DNA from: CAZTDD01 sp964612675
GTDB lineage: Bacteria; Hinthialibacterota; Hinthialibacteria; Hinthialibacterales; JAKPRU01
Length of the DNA stretch: 64,000 nt
Assembly: GCA_964612675.1 (NCBI GenBank)
Contig: CAZTDD010000010.1
Location: 1 to 64,000 of the forward strand
Direction of reading: 5' to 3'
Within the stretch, counting starts at the first letter, position 1. Every line of letters begins with the position of its first letter. Both the position numbers and the translations under genes were made by a program. Below, one piece after another: positions 53,790 through 61,446 of this stretch. The notes below the pieces were generated by a model. That model did not search any database and had not been told where the DNA came from. It worked only from the letters and a program-made list of their open reading frames with translations.

Positions 53790-53889
53790 ATACGCTGACC
53801 GGACAGGATTTGAGCGATGAAGAAGAAACCAAAACGGAAATATCGATCGAAAACTGAATTCACAAGCATCCAGTCACGGAGGAAAAGAG

Positions 53890-54252
53890 ATGGCGAGTAA
53901 AATGTGGGTTTTCTGTGGTTCTGATGATCCCCGGAAGGCGTTTCCGCCTTTTATGCTGGGGACGGGAGCAATTGCGACGGATATGGAGCTGACAATGTTC
54001 TTCACATTGGACGGCCTGAATATCGTTCGCAAAGGCGGTGCGGAGAAGATTCAACTGCCCGGTGCTCCCAAAACGCTGCCCGAATTTCTTGACGATGTAC
54101 AACAGGCGGGGGCGACCCTGATCGCTTGTTCGGCGGCATTTCCCATTGTCGGGATCGAGGAGGAAGATCTGATTGACGGAGTGGAATGCGGAGGGGTCGC
54201 CACATTTGTAGCAGGGGCGGAAGAAGCCGATGTAGTGCTGACTTTCTGCTGA
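53890..54252 (+). CDS. DsrE/DsrF-like family protein
   Basis: The 120-residue protein fits the DsrE2/DsrF-like small sulfur-transfer fold: an early WVFCGSDDPRKAFPPFMLGTGAIATD, then LTMFFTLDGLNIVRKG and the motif ATLIACSAAFPIVGIEEEDLIDGVECGG. Cys80 in LIACSAA lies where DsrE carries its persulfide cysteine. Cys9, Cys100 and the terminal Cys120 are extra. A GGAGG site precedes the ATG. It is followed by a TusA-like gene, a standard partner in sulfur relay from sulfurtransferases to Dsr or Hdr systems. Cytoplasmic. Confidence 0.85.
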   Translation: MASKMWVFCGSDDPRKAFPPFMLGTGAIATDMELTMFFTLDGLNIVRKGGAEKIQLPGAPKTLPEFLDDVQQAGATLIACSAAFPIVGIEEEDLIDGVECGGVATFVAGAEEADVVLTFC

Positions 54253-54318
54253 GAGCAAGAACGGACTCTGTTTCCATATTGATAGACGAATTCAAAAAAC
54301 GCGTTTGGAGGTGAAACC

Positions 54319-54573
54319 ATGCCGGAAGTTGATTTAGAAACGATGCAGGCGGACAAAGTTGTGGATGCCCGAGGTAGTGCATGCCCAGGGCCTCTGTTGG
54401 AGGCCAAAAAAGCGATCGGGACGGTCCCGGTTGGCGGGACAATCGAGGTGCTCTCCGGCGATCCTTCAACGAAGAACGATCTGCCTAAGTGGGCCGGAAA
54501 AGTAGGGCACAATTTCTTAGGGGCGGTTCCTGCCGAGGGATACGACCGGATGTTCATAACGCGTGGGAAATGA
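54319..54573 (+). CDS. TusA-like sulfur carrier protein
   Basis: The 84-residue protein contains the diagnostic VVDARGSACPGPLLEAKKAI motif with Cys22 in C-P-x-P, followed by VGGTIEVLSGDPSTKNDLPKWAGKVGHN. TusA proteins pass persulfide sulfur to partners, including DsrE and sulfur-oxidising Hdr complexes. The start is preceded by GGAGGTG. It lies 66 bp after the DsrE-like gene, so the two form a relay pair. Confidence 0.9.
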   Translation: MPEVDLETMQADKVVDARGSACPGPLLEAKKAIGTVPVGGTIEVLSGDPSTKNDLPKWAGKVGHNFLGAVPAEGYDRMFITRGK

Positions 54574-54713
54574 TTCAGCTCAACGGACGAAAGATATTGC
54601 TCAGGTTAGGACTTGGATTGATTTGAGCAATGGTTGTCCACCTTTTCCTGTCCTCTCGCCGCAAGGGGGGCCAGGAAAAGGGCATATCTTATGTCGCTCA
54701 TGGTGTAGGCATT

Positions 54714-55154
54714 ATGGCTGAAATAAACGAAAAACCACAGACGAAGATTCTGATTCTGGCCACGGATTCGTGCGCATATCCCGGTGCGGATAACGTCGGT
54801 CAGATTCACGCCGAGTATCCGGCAAACACCTATATTATTCGAATCCCTGCGCCGGTTTTACTTCCCGAGAGGTTCTACCTCCAATGCATCGAAAAGGGAA
54901 TCGATGCCGTCATCGTCATGAGCTGCGGCCATGAGTGTCCGTACGAGGGCGCTTACGAGCGTCTTGCGCAACGCATCGGCCAGGTCCAGCAGAAGATGCG
55001 CGAGCGAGGTCTCGATCCGAGACGATTAAGGCTTTGCGCAATCTGCACTGTCTGTTCACGGGCTTTTCTCAAAGAAATCAACCAAATGAACGATCTTCTC
55101 TCTGAGCTCTCTCAGTCTGAACCGACCGGGAGTGCGGAGAAGGTCCGTCAATGA
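54714..55154 (+). CDS. Free-standing MvhD/FrhD-like iron-sulfur subunit
   Basis: With the ATG at 54714, the product has 146 residues. It has the MvhD layout: TKILILATDSCAYPGADNVGQ (Cys20, the CxYxGAD block), YPANTYIIRIPAPVLLPE, VIVMSCGHECPYEGAYERLA (C71, C75), and a later RLCAICTVCSRAF (C108, C111, C114). In QmoB and some HdrA proteins this domain is fused at the C-terminus; here it is a separate gene. It probably carries one [2Fe-2S] cluster and passes electrons between a flavoprotein and its partner. Confidence 0.85.
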   Translation: MAEINEKPQTKILILATDSCAYPGADNVGQIHAEYPANTYIIRIPAPVLLPERFYLQCIEKGIDAVIVMSCGHECPYEGAYERLAQRIGQVQQKMRERGLDPRRLRLCAICTVCSRAFLKEINQMNDLLSELSQSEPTGSAEKVRQ

Positions 55155-55235
55155 ACGGACGAAGGATCCATGTCGTGGTCGGGAGTGGGGTGGGAAAAGA
55201 CAAAACAAGCAAGAATAGAACGGAGGAGTAACGAC

Positions 55236-55439
55236 ATGCCCATTTATGAGTATCAATGCAAACAATGTGGTCACGTGACCGCCGCTCTGCAAAGGGCCGG
55301 CTCGTCGGAAAACCCACTGTGCGAGAGTTGCGGTTCGGAAGAAACCGCGAAGATCTTTTCTACGTTTGCGGTTGATCGCAGCGCTTCCTCCTCTTCGGGT
55401 GGCTCCAGCTGTCCGACGGGCACATGTCCACTGTCCTGA
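55236..55439 (+). CDS. FmdB-family zinc ribbon protein
   Basis: The 67-residue protein has the FmdB regulator opening MPIYEYQCKQCGHVTAALQ with two C-x2-C pairs (CKQC, CESC), a zinc ribbon. The tail is Ser/Gly-rich and ends CPTGTCPLS. GGAGGAG lies upstream. FmdB was named beside formamide-metabolising genes, and small members sit near redox complexes. Its role in the cluster is unknown: possibly assembly or regulation. It lies 97 bp before the first HdrA. Confidence 0.88.
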   Translation: MPIYEYQCKQCGHVTAALQRAGSSENPLCESCGSEETAKIFSTFAVDRSASSSSGGSSCPTGTCPLS

Positions 55440-55537
55440 GCAAGGGAAACGGAGAGGGGATGGATGCACACGGAGCCCCCGAGGCACCATCCCCTTGAAG
55501 AAAAATCACAAAAACTCATTCGAAGACATGGAAGAAA

Positions 55538-56902
55538 ATGGATAAAAGAGAATTAACAGTCGATGTGCTTGTGATTGGTGGTGGTATCGCAGGGCTCCAG
55601 GCGGCTCTGGACTCGGCGGATCAAGGCTTCCAAGTACTCCTTATTGAAAAAGAGCCGAGCATTGGGGGAAAAATGATCGGGCTGAGTAAGGTGTTCCCTA
55701 CGCTGGACTGCTCGAGCTGTATCTGCACCCCCCGGATGGCCGCGGCGGCTCATCATGAGAACATTACCATCCGGACATACGCAGAGGTAAAAGAAATCGA
55801 ACAGACGCACCGCAGGTTTGAAGCCACTGTTGTTCAAAAACCCCGATATGTCGAAGAAGATGATTGTACCGGGTGTCGACTTTGTGAATATGCGTGTCCC
55901 ATCGAGGTCCCGGACGAATTCGACGGCAACTTGGGCGTCCGGAGGTCGATCTACGTCCCATTTTCCAACGCGATTCCGCAGGTTGCACTTCTCGACGTCG
56001 ACAATTGTATTTTCTGTGGCCTTTGTGAAAAAGCCTGTCCCACGAACGCGGTAAATTTTCTCGATGAGCCGCAAGAGTTTTCTGTTCAGGCAGGTGCGGT
56101 GATCCTAACCACCGGTTACACCCTGACTCCCATCGATGCCAAGAAAGAGTACGGCGGTGGGCGATTACGCAACGTCCTGGATCCGTTGCAGGTCGAGAGA
56201 TTGTTGGCTCCCCACGGTCCGTACGGCCGGGTGTTGCGTCCCTCAGATGGAAAAGTACCGGACTCGGTGGCCTACGTTCAGTGTGCCGGATCGCGCGATC
56301 TGAGCCTGGGGGTTCCCTACTGTTCACGCGTTTGCTGCATGTATGCCATGAAACAGGCGATGCTTCTCTCCGGTGCGCTTCCGCTGGTCGAAGTGACTAT
56401 CTACTACATGGATATTCGCGCCTTCGGCAAAGGTTTTGAGGAGTTCTATCAGAATGCAAAGGCAATGGGGATCGAGTTTGTCAAAGCAAAAGTGGCAAAA
56501 ATCACTGAAGACGGAGAACAGAATCCACTTGTACGATTTGAAGCAATCGAAAACGATGGTCGAGTCGAGGAGCGTCAACACGACATGGTCGTATTGTCGC
56601 TCGGGATGCTGCCTGCTTTGAACACCGACGGGAGTATTCCCATTAGTGAAGCGGAAGACGGTTTCGTTCATTGTAAACAGCCAAAATTGGCACCATGCCG
56701 CACCGAGCAAGACGGAATTTTCGTAGCGGGGACCGCCGCCGGTCCCAAAGATATCCCCGACTCGATCGTGGAAGCGGGAGCAGCCGCGATAGAGGCGGCC
56801 GCTTACTTACGGGCTCACGGCCATACGACCCGCGAAACCAAACCACTCGATACCGAACCGGCGTACGAGGAATCGACTTCGTATGCGCTGCATGGAGTGT
56901 AA
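55538..56902 (+). CDS. HdrA-like flavoprotein (first of two, short form)
   Basis: The 454-residue protein lacks the N-terminal domain of classical HdrA and starts at the FAD fold: VLVIGGGIAGLQAAL, then KEPSIGGKMIGLSKVFPTLD and the Cys group CSSCICTPR. A double ferredoxin follows within the chain: CTGCRLCEYACPIEVPDEF (about residue 110) and CIFCGLCEKACPTNAVNF (about 157). CSRVCCMYAMKQAMLLS and GIFVAGTAAGPKDIPDSIVEAGA are diagnostic of HdrA/QmoA. It passes electrons from FAD through clusters, probably to the partners encoded next to it. It is closest in layout to QmoA. Five bp separate it from the second HdrA. Confidence 0.9.
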   Translation: MDKRELTVDVLVIGGGIAGLQAALDSADQGFQVLLIEKEPSIGGKMIGLSKVFPTLDCSSCICTPRMAAAAHHENITIRTYAEVKEIEQTHRRFEATVVQKPRYVEEDDCTGCRLCEYACPIEVPDEFDGNLGVRRSIYVPFSNAIPQVALLDVDNCIFCGLCEKACPTNAVNFLDEPQEFSVQAGAVILTTGYTLTPIDAKKEYGGGRLRNVLDPLQVERLLAPHGPYGRVLRPSDGKVPDSVAYVQCAGSRDLSLGVPYCSRVCCMYAMKQAMLLSGALPLVEVTIYYMDIRAFGKGFEEFYQNAKAMGIEFVKAKVAKITEDGEQNPLVRFEAIENDGRVEERQHDMVVLSLGMLPALNTDGSIPISEAEDGFVHCKQPKLAPCRTEQDGIFVAGTAAGPKDIPDSIVEAGAAAIEAAAYLRAHGHTTRETKPLDTEPAYEESTSYALHGV

Positions 56903-56907
56903 GCCTT

Positions 56908-58956
56908 ATGCTGGATGATTCGTTTGAACACGATGAGTCGCGCTCAGAAAACGGAGACCTGCGGATCGGAGTTTATGTCTGCCATTGCGGTGGCAACATC
57001 TCCGACGTTGTCGATGTAGAGAAAGTCGTGGAAGCGGCAGGGAAGCTACCGGATGTCGCGATAGCGCGGCGGAACACGTTCATGTGCTCGGACCCCGGCC
57101 AGAATATGATCGCCGAGGACATCCATAATGAGAACCTGAACCGTGTGGTTGTAGCCGCTTGTTCTCCCAGCCTGCACGAGTTGACGTTTCGCCAGACGCT
57201 GGGTCGCTCGGGACTGAATCCGTATCTCTATGAGCATTGTAACATTCGCGAGCAAGTCAGCTGGGTTACGAAATCGAACCCGGAGGGATCGACAGACAAG
57301 GCGATCCGGTTGGTCGCCGCAGGCGTAGCGAAGGCGAGGTATCTACAACCGCTGGAGCCCATTCGAGTTGACGCGAAGAGTACTGTGGTCGTGATTGGGG
57401 GCGGAGTCACCGGCTTGCGTTGTGCCTCGGATCTCGCCCGCCGGGGGATGGTGGTTACATTGCTCGAAAGGTCGCCGTTCCTCGGCGGGCGGATGGCGCA
57501 ACTCGACCGCGTCTATCCAACGGAAGACCGTGCCCGCGATCTTCTCCGCACATTGCTGGATGAAGTCACCCAGAACCCGAATATCACAATTCACACACTG
57601 GCCGAGGTCACCCATGTCTCCGGGTACGTCGGTAATTTCGATGTGAAAGTAACCTTGCATCCGCGTGGTGTGAAGGCGGGATTGGACCAACGATCGACGA
57701 CTACCGCCATGAATGCCTGTCCGGAAAGCACAAAGAATGAATTCGACCATGGTCTGACGAAGCGAAAAGCAATCTATTCACCGTATCCGGGTTGCTATCC
57801 GCCGACTCCGGCTATCGACTGGCAAATCTGCACCCGTTGCGGTGAATGTGCGAATGCGCTTGGGGGAGACGGAATCGACCTGAATGAACCGTCACAGGAA
57901 ATAAACGTGAATGCCGGGGCGTTGGTATTGGCGACCGGATTCGATCCTTACGAACCGCGGCACGGCGAGTATGGATACGGCGAGTATCCTGCCGTGATTA
58001 CGCTGCCTCAGCTTGTTCGTCTTCTCGATCCGGAGGGCCCGACACAGGGCAAACTGGAATATCAAGGCCGAGCCGTTAAGAACGTCTGTATCATCCACTG
58101 TGTCGGCAGTCGGCAAATCGAAGGGATTCACGAACCAGGGCCGGACGGAGAATTGAATAGACACTGCTCGCGCTTTTGTTGCACGGCCAGCCTCCAGGCG
58201 GCAACTGAAATTCGTGAGCGGTTTCCGGAGGTCAATGTTTACGATTTCTACCAAGATATTCGTACTTATGGCAGAGGTCACGAGGATTACTACCAGAGTG
58301 CGTCTGAGCGAGGAGTGATGTTCTTTCGGTATACGGCCGAAGAGCCGCCCCAGGTGGACGCCGGTGGCAATGGGGCTCCTCTCGCTGTAAGAGTGAAAGA
58401 CACGCTGACCTTCAGCGAAGAAGTTGAAGCGCCCGCCGATCTGGTCGTACTCGCCACGGGAATGGTGCCGCACAATATTCCAAGCCTGGTCGAGTCCCTC
58501 AAACTCCCGCGAAGCGCCGATGGATTTCTTCAAGAAGTTCACCCGAAGCTGCGCCCCGTCGAGTTGGCGGTGAATGGCGTCCTGATCGCGGGAACTTGTC
58601 AGGCTCCGATGGACATCACCGAAAGTTGTGCGGCCGCTTCCGCTGCAAGTGCGAAAACTGCGGCGATTTTGTCAAAAGGCTATATTCAGCTCGATCCGTT
58701 TGTCGCCCAAGTCGACCCCGAGTTGTGCCGGGGGGAAGCAAAATGTGTTGACGAATGCAAAGCGACACATGCCATTTCCATGGTCGAGCGGGAAATTGAC
58801 GGACGATCGATCCCTCAAGCTCAAGTGAATCCCGCGCTCTGTAAAGGCTGTGGTATGTGTGTTGCTGCATGTCCACACGGTGCGATCCAGGTGGCCGGCT
58901 GGCGACTCAGGCAATTCGAGGCAATGGTGGACGCTCTTGTCGAGGAGTATGCATAA
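56908..58956 (+). CDS. HdrA-like flavoprotein (second, long form, QmoB-like)
   Basis: The 682-residue protein begins after GGAG, with the HdrA N-terminal domain (GVYVCHCGGNISDVVDV, then FMCSDPGQNMIAEDI and VVAACSPSLHELTF). The FAD fold starts at about residue 160 (VVVIGGGVTGLRCA). The inserted ferredoxin near residues 275-320 is degenerate, with NACPE and CTRCGECANALGG: the fourth cysteine is gone. The C-terminus holds LCRGEAKCVDECKATH, an altered site, and CKGCGMCVAACPHGAI, an intact one. The complex therefore has fewer clusters than usual. It overlaps nothing and precedes the winged-helix gene by 5 bp. Confidence 0.92.
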   Translation: MLDDSFEHDESRSENGDLRIGVYVCHCGGNISDVVDVEKVVEAAGKLPDVAIARRNTFMCSDPGQNMIAEDIHNENLNRVVVAACSPSLHELTFRQTLGRSGLNPYLYEHCNIREQVSWVTKSNPEGSTDKAIRLVAAGVAKARYLQPLEPIRVDAKSTVVVIGGGVTGLRCASDLARRGMVVTLLERSPFLGGRMAQLDRVYPTEDRARDLLRTLLDEVTQNPNITIHTLAEVTHVSGYVGNFDVKVTLHPRGVKAGLDQRSTTTAMNACPESTKNEFDHGLTKRKAIYSPYPGCYPPTPAIDWQICTRCGECANALGGDGIDLNEPSQEINVNAGALVLATGFDPYEPRHGEYGYGEYPAVITLPQLVRLLDPEGPTQGKLEYQGRAVKNVCIIHCVGSRQIEGIHEPGPDGELNRHCSRFCCTASLQAATEIRERFPEVNVYDFYQDIRTYGRGHEDYYQSASERGVMFFRYTAEEPPQVDAGGNGAPLAVRVKDTLTFSEEVEAPADLVVLATGMVPHNIPSLVESLKLPRSADGFLQEVHPKLRPVELAVNGVLIAGTCQAPMDITESCAAASAASAKTAAILSKGYIQLDPFVAQVDPELCRGEAKCVDECKATHAISMVEREIDGRSIPQAQVNPALCKGCGMCVAACPHGAIQVAGWRLRQFEAMVDALVEEYA

Positions 58957-58961
58957 GACCG

Positions 58962-59273
58962 ATGACCGATACAACGATCCAAACCAACAAAACCGAAAAA
59001 CCCAAGAAACCCATACAAGTTCTCCGTGAACGGCGAGGCGGTGTACCAAAGGAACTGGCTGCGCTTCGGCGTGACCAATCGAAGATCCGTAAAACACTGA
59101 CAGAATCACTTCACGACGGTCCGAAGACCGTGCCCGAACTGGCCAATGCCACCGGCATCCCTTCGCACACGACCCTTTGGTACCTCATGGGGTTGAAGAA
59201 GTATGGCAAAGTGATCGAGAAGGAAGAACGGGATGGGTACTACGAGTACGCACTGAAGGAGGGAGAAGAGTGA
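58962..59273 (+). CDS. Small winged-helix protein inside the Hdr/Qmo cluster
   Basis: The protein has 103 residues, with a basic N-terminal tail and a winged-helix fold: KIRKTLTESLHDGPKTVPELANATGIPSHTTLWYLMGLKKYGKVIEKEERDGYYEYAL. The helix-turn-helix (PELANATGIPSHTTLWYLM) and the wing are clear. It has no cysteine. Its stop overlaps the GTG of the membrane subunit gene (GTGA), so the two are coupled. It may regulate the cluster or bind the complex itself. A translation-coupled regulator between two enzyme subunits is unusual. Confidence 0.82.
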   Translation: MTDTTIQTNKTEKPKKPIQVLRERRGGVPKELAALRRDQSKIRKTLTESLHDGPKTVPELANATGIPSHTTLWYLMGLKKYGKVIEKEERDGYYEYALKEGEE

Positions 59274-60427
59274 GTATTCAAGTTGATCCGGAATTGAAGA
59301 AAAAAATAGCACGCCTTGGAGGCGATTCAATCGATACATGCTTCAATTGTGGTAATTGTACTGCGATCTGTCCCTTGTCGCGTGACTCAACCGTCTTTCC
59401 GAGAAAAACCGTTCGATATCTTCAATTGGGATTGAAAGACAAATTGATCGAGTCCGCTGAGCCATGGCTCTGCTATTATTGTGGGGAATGCTCCGATACC
59501 TGTCCGCGAAACGCCAATCCGGGCGAGTTGATGATGGCGACGCGTCGATACCTCATCTCGGAATATGATTGGACGGGGCTATCGAAACGATTGTATCTAT
59601 CCAAAGCATGGGAGTTCGGGGCGTTGCTTGTCGTGGCTCTATTTGTCGTCGGACTCTTTGTCTTCTCCGGTTCTTTCACTGAGGAAAGAATGGTAACCAC
59701 CCACGTATCCGTGGATACATTCGCGCCTGTCGAATGGGTTCATTACGGCGACCTCACCTTGGCGGCGATCCTGGGCGTTCTTCTTCTCTCCAACGCTTAC
59801 AGAATGGGCTCCTTCATCCTCGGCAATGAAAAGGCTGCCAAGATTCCCCTATGGATTTACGCTCAGGAATTCAAAACAATGCTTGTTCACGGACTCACTC
59901 AACTCCGTTGGCGAGAGTGCGACTCGAAGAAAACGGCAAGCCGTTGGCTGAAGCATCTTCTTCTGGTGACGGGATATAGCACGATGTTTATACTCGTGGT
60001 TCTGCTTCTGCCATGGTTCCAGGAAGACTCGACGGATTTCAACTGGCTTAGTCTTCCTGGATATTACGCGACTGTTGTCCTACTTTATGTGACCGGCGAC
60101 GCGATGATCGGCCGTCTAAAAAAACAAGAAGAGATACACAAGTTCTCTCACTTCTCCGATTGGATGTTTTTGATCCTGCTGTTTCTGACGGCGTTGACCG
60201 GCATCTTCATGCATCTGTTCCGCATGCTGAATCTGCCGCTTCCCACTTACTACACCTATGTGATTCACCTGGCTATCGCCGTCCCCATGCTTGTCGTGGA
60301 GGTACCGTTCAGCAAATGGTCGCACCTGCTCTATCGGCCCTTGGCGATTTATCTTCTGGCGGTCGAGGAACGAGCGAGGGAATTTGTTTCGTCTCAAGAA
60401 CCCGGCGTTGCGACCGCTTCCAGTTAG
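59270..60427 (+). CDS. QmoC-like membrane subunit (HdrC-HdrE fusion)
   Basis: The GTG start at 59270 follows AAGGAGGGA and overlaps the previous stop. The 385-residue protein has an HdrC-like N-terminus with two cubane sites, CFNCGNCTAICPLSRD and CYYCGECSDTCPRNANPGE. Six membrane helices follow from about residue 120 (for example FGALLVVALFVVGLFVFSG, LTLAAILGVLLLSNAY and LLVTGYSTMFILVVLLLPWF), in the NarI/HdrE-like cytochrome b arrangement, with histidines that could bind heme (KHLLLVTGY, FSHFSDWM, IFMHLF, YVIHLAIA). This is the QmoC layout: it should pass electrons between quinones and the HdrA pair. Confidence 0.92.
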   Translation: MSIQVDPELKKKIARLGGDSIDTCFNCGNCTAICPLSRDSTVFPRKTVRYLQLGLKDKLIESAEPWLCYYCGECSDTCPRNANPGELMMATRRYLISEYDWTGLSKRLYLSKAWEFGALLVVALFVVGLFVFSGSFTEERMVTTHVSVDTFAPVEWVHYGDLTLAAILGVLLLSNAYRMGSFILGNEKAAKIPLWIYAQEFKTMLVHGLTQLRWRECDSKKTASRWLKHLLLVTGYSTMFILVVLLLPWFQEDSTDFNWLSLPGYYATVVLLYVTGDAMIGRLKKQEEIHKFSHFSDWMFLILLFLTALTGIFMHLFRMLNLPLPTYYTYVIHLAIAVPMLVVEVPFSKWSHLLYRPLAIYLLAVEERAREFVSSQEPGVATASS

Positions 60428-60476
60428 GAACCGAAACCGTTGCCGTCGCCAGAGCATTCTCGACATGGGAGTTTGT

Positions 60477-60845
60477 TTATTCCTTGCCTGTATCCCTTTG
60501 TTCCGACTCTGGTGGCGGTTCATTCTGAAGAACAGAATCCCTTGGACCCGCTACGCCGGGCGGATCTTTCGTGAGTTCTCTCAAAAGCGTTTCCACGAGA
60601 GGAGGACGCAACAGATAATAACAGCGGAGCGAGCCGTTGGAGCGGCAACCGACCAAACCGGCCTTTCTCAAAATAGCAAGGTGCTGCGACAGATTCGGTT
60701 GCGAAGTGCTCACAATTTGTTGGACGTCCTGAACACATTTTGCTCCCTGCATCAGGTGCCGCAAGATGGAGAGACGGACCGGGTGGGCGGCGGCTTTCAG
60801 GAAAGCTACGGCTTGATTCCACTTCGGGTCGCTCGCGTGGTTCAT
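60477..60845 (-). CDS. ArsR-family transcriptional regulator
   Basis: The 122-residue protein has the ArsR/SmtB winged-helix fold: AVAFLKAAAHPVRLSILRHL, then CVQDVQQIVSTSQPNLSQHLAILRKAGLVGCRSNGSLRCYYLL. Cysteines at 37, 67 and 75 could sense thiols, sulfide or metal. Cys37 lies in the position of the ArsR/SqrR/BigR sensor (alpha-2/alpha-3), and Cys75 in the wing. It is convergent with the QmoC-like gene (49 bp gap). An operator-like palindrome lies before its start. It likely represses the sulfur/Hdr cluster and itself. Confidence 0.88.
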   Translation of the reverse strand: MNHASDPKWNQAVAFLKAAAHPVRLSILRHLMQGAKCVQDVQQIVSTSQPNLSQHLAILRKAGLVGCRSNGSLRCYYLLRPPLVETLLRELTKDPPGVAGPRDSVLQNEPPPESEQRDTGKE

Positions 60846-60878
60846 GGTTTCCGACCTATGACCAGAGTTGCACTTGAT

Positions 60879-60904
60879 CTAATATAAGCATATTATTATA
60901 TGAC
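60879..60904 (-). promoter_or_regulatory. ArsR autoregulatory operator and promoter
   Basis: ATATAA-N8-TTATAT lies at 60882-60901, the same spacing as before the DUF89 gene. On the minus strand a perfect TATAAT (60895-60900) with TGGACT 17 bases upstream gives a promoter for arsR. The operator overlaps this -10. Autorepression by ArsR is inferred. Confidence 0.68.
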
Positions 60905-61093
60905 GTCCGCCTTTGAAAGTCCAGCTCCAAAGCACAAAAACGAACAGAGATATTCAAAAAAAGAGCCACTCGCTCCACGATTGAGCGGCACAGGTCTGCG
61001 TCGCCTTTCTGTTCCCACGGATTCTGTTCTGTCCCCTACAACTCACCCGATACAATGGATCGTTCATGAAGAAAAAAGGACATGGTTTCCGCC

Positions 61094-61122
61094 TTGCTTA
61101 TATAAGAATCGGGACATATAAT
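61094..61122 (+). promoter_or_regulatory. Promoter with a weaker copy of the ArsR-type operator
   Basis: TTGCTT (61094-61099), 17 bases and a perfect TATAAT (61117-61122) form a promoter in front of the small Cys-motif gene. The palindrome ATATAA-N8-ACATAT (61100-61119) has a right half matching 4 of 6 bases. The same TATTATTATATG string as at 60891-60902 appears here inverted. Confidence 0.55.
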
Positions 61123-61168
61123 AATAGTGGAAACAATGAACGTCGAAAGCATCGAAAGGAGTTGCATC

Positions 61169-61354
61169 ATGTTGACTCAATCTGCCACTCAATCCCATGA
61201 TTTCGAACCGCACAAGCCCGCCCGCCCCATGGTGATCGTCAAGGACCAAAAAGGAGATCGCTGGCTCTGTGACCAAGGGGTCGAAGCGGACAAAAATCTT
61301 CGAGAGCAAGGCTGCTGGAATTGCGGCGATCTGATGTTCAATCGGAATGATTGA
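61169..61354 (+). CDS. Small Cys-motif protein, unknown
   Basis: With the ATG at 61169, AAAGGAG 7 bases upstream, the product has 61 residues. The C-terminal part has VIVKDQKGDRWLCDQGVEADKNLREQGCWNCGDLMFNRND: a Cys in WLCD and a C-x2-C (CWNC) that could bind zinc or form a redox disulfide. I do not recognise the family. Its promoter carries the ArsR-type site, so it is likely in the same regulon. The upstream part of the frame is probably leader. Confidence 0.72.
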   Translation: MLTQSATQSHDFEPHKPARPMVIVKDQKGDRWLCDQGVEADKNLREQGCWNCGDLMFNRND

Positions 61355-61446
61355 CGGTAGGTTTCTGTGACAGACTTACGCATCAATACCCGACTCTTAG
61401 GGCGGTGCCGGTTTGGTGTGGGGGAGAGAAAAGAAGGTGGATGAAT

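Noticed and set aside
55538..60427. Methanogen-type heterodisulfide reductase (HdrABC)
   Set aside because: There is no HdrB or CCG-domain subunit and the membrane subunit is of QmoC layout, so CoM-S-S-CoB reduction is not supported.
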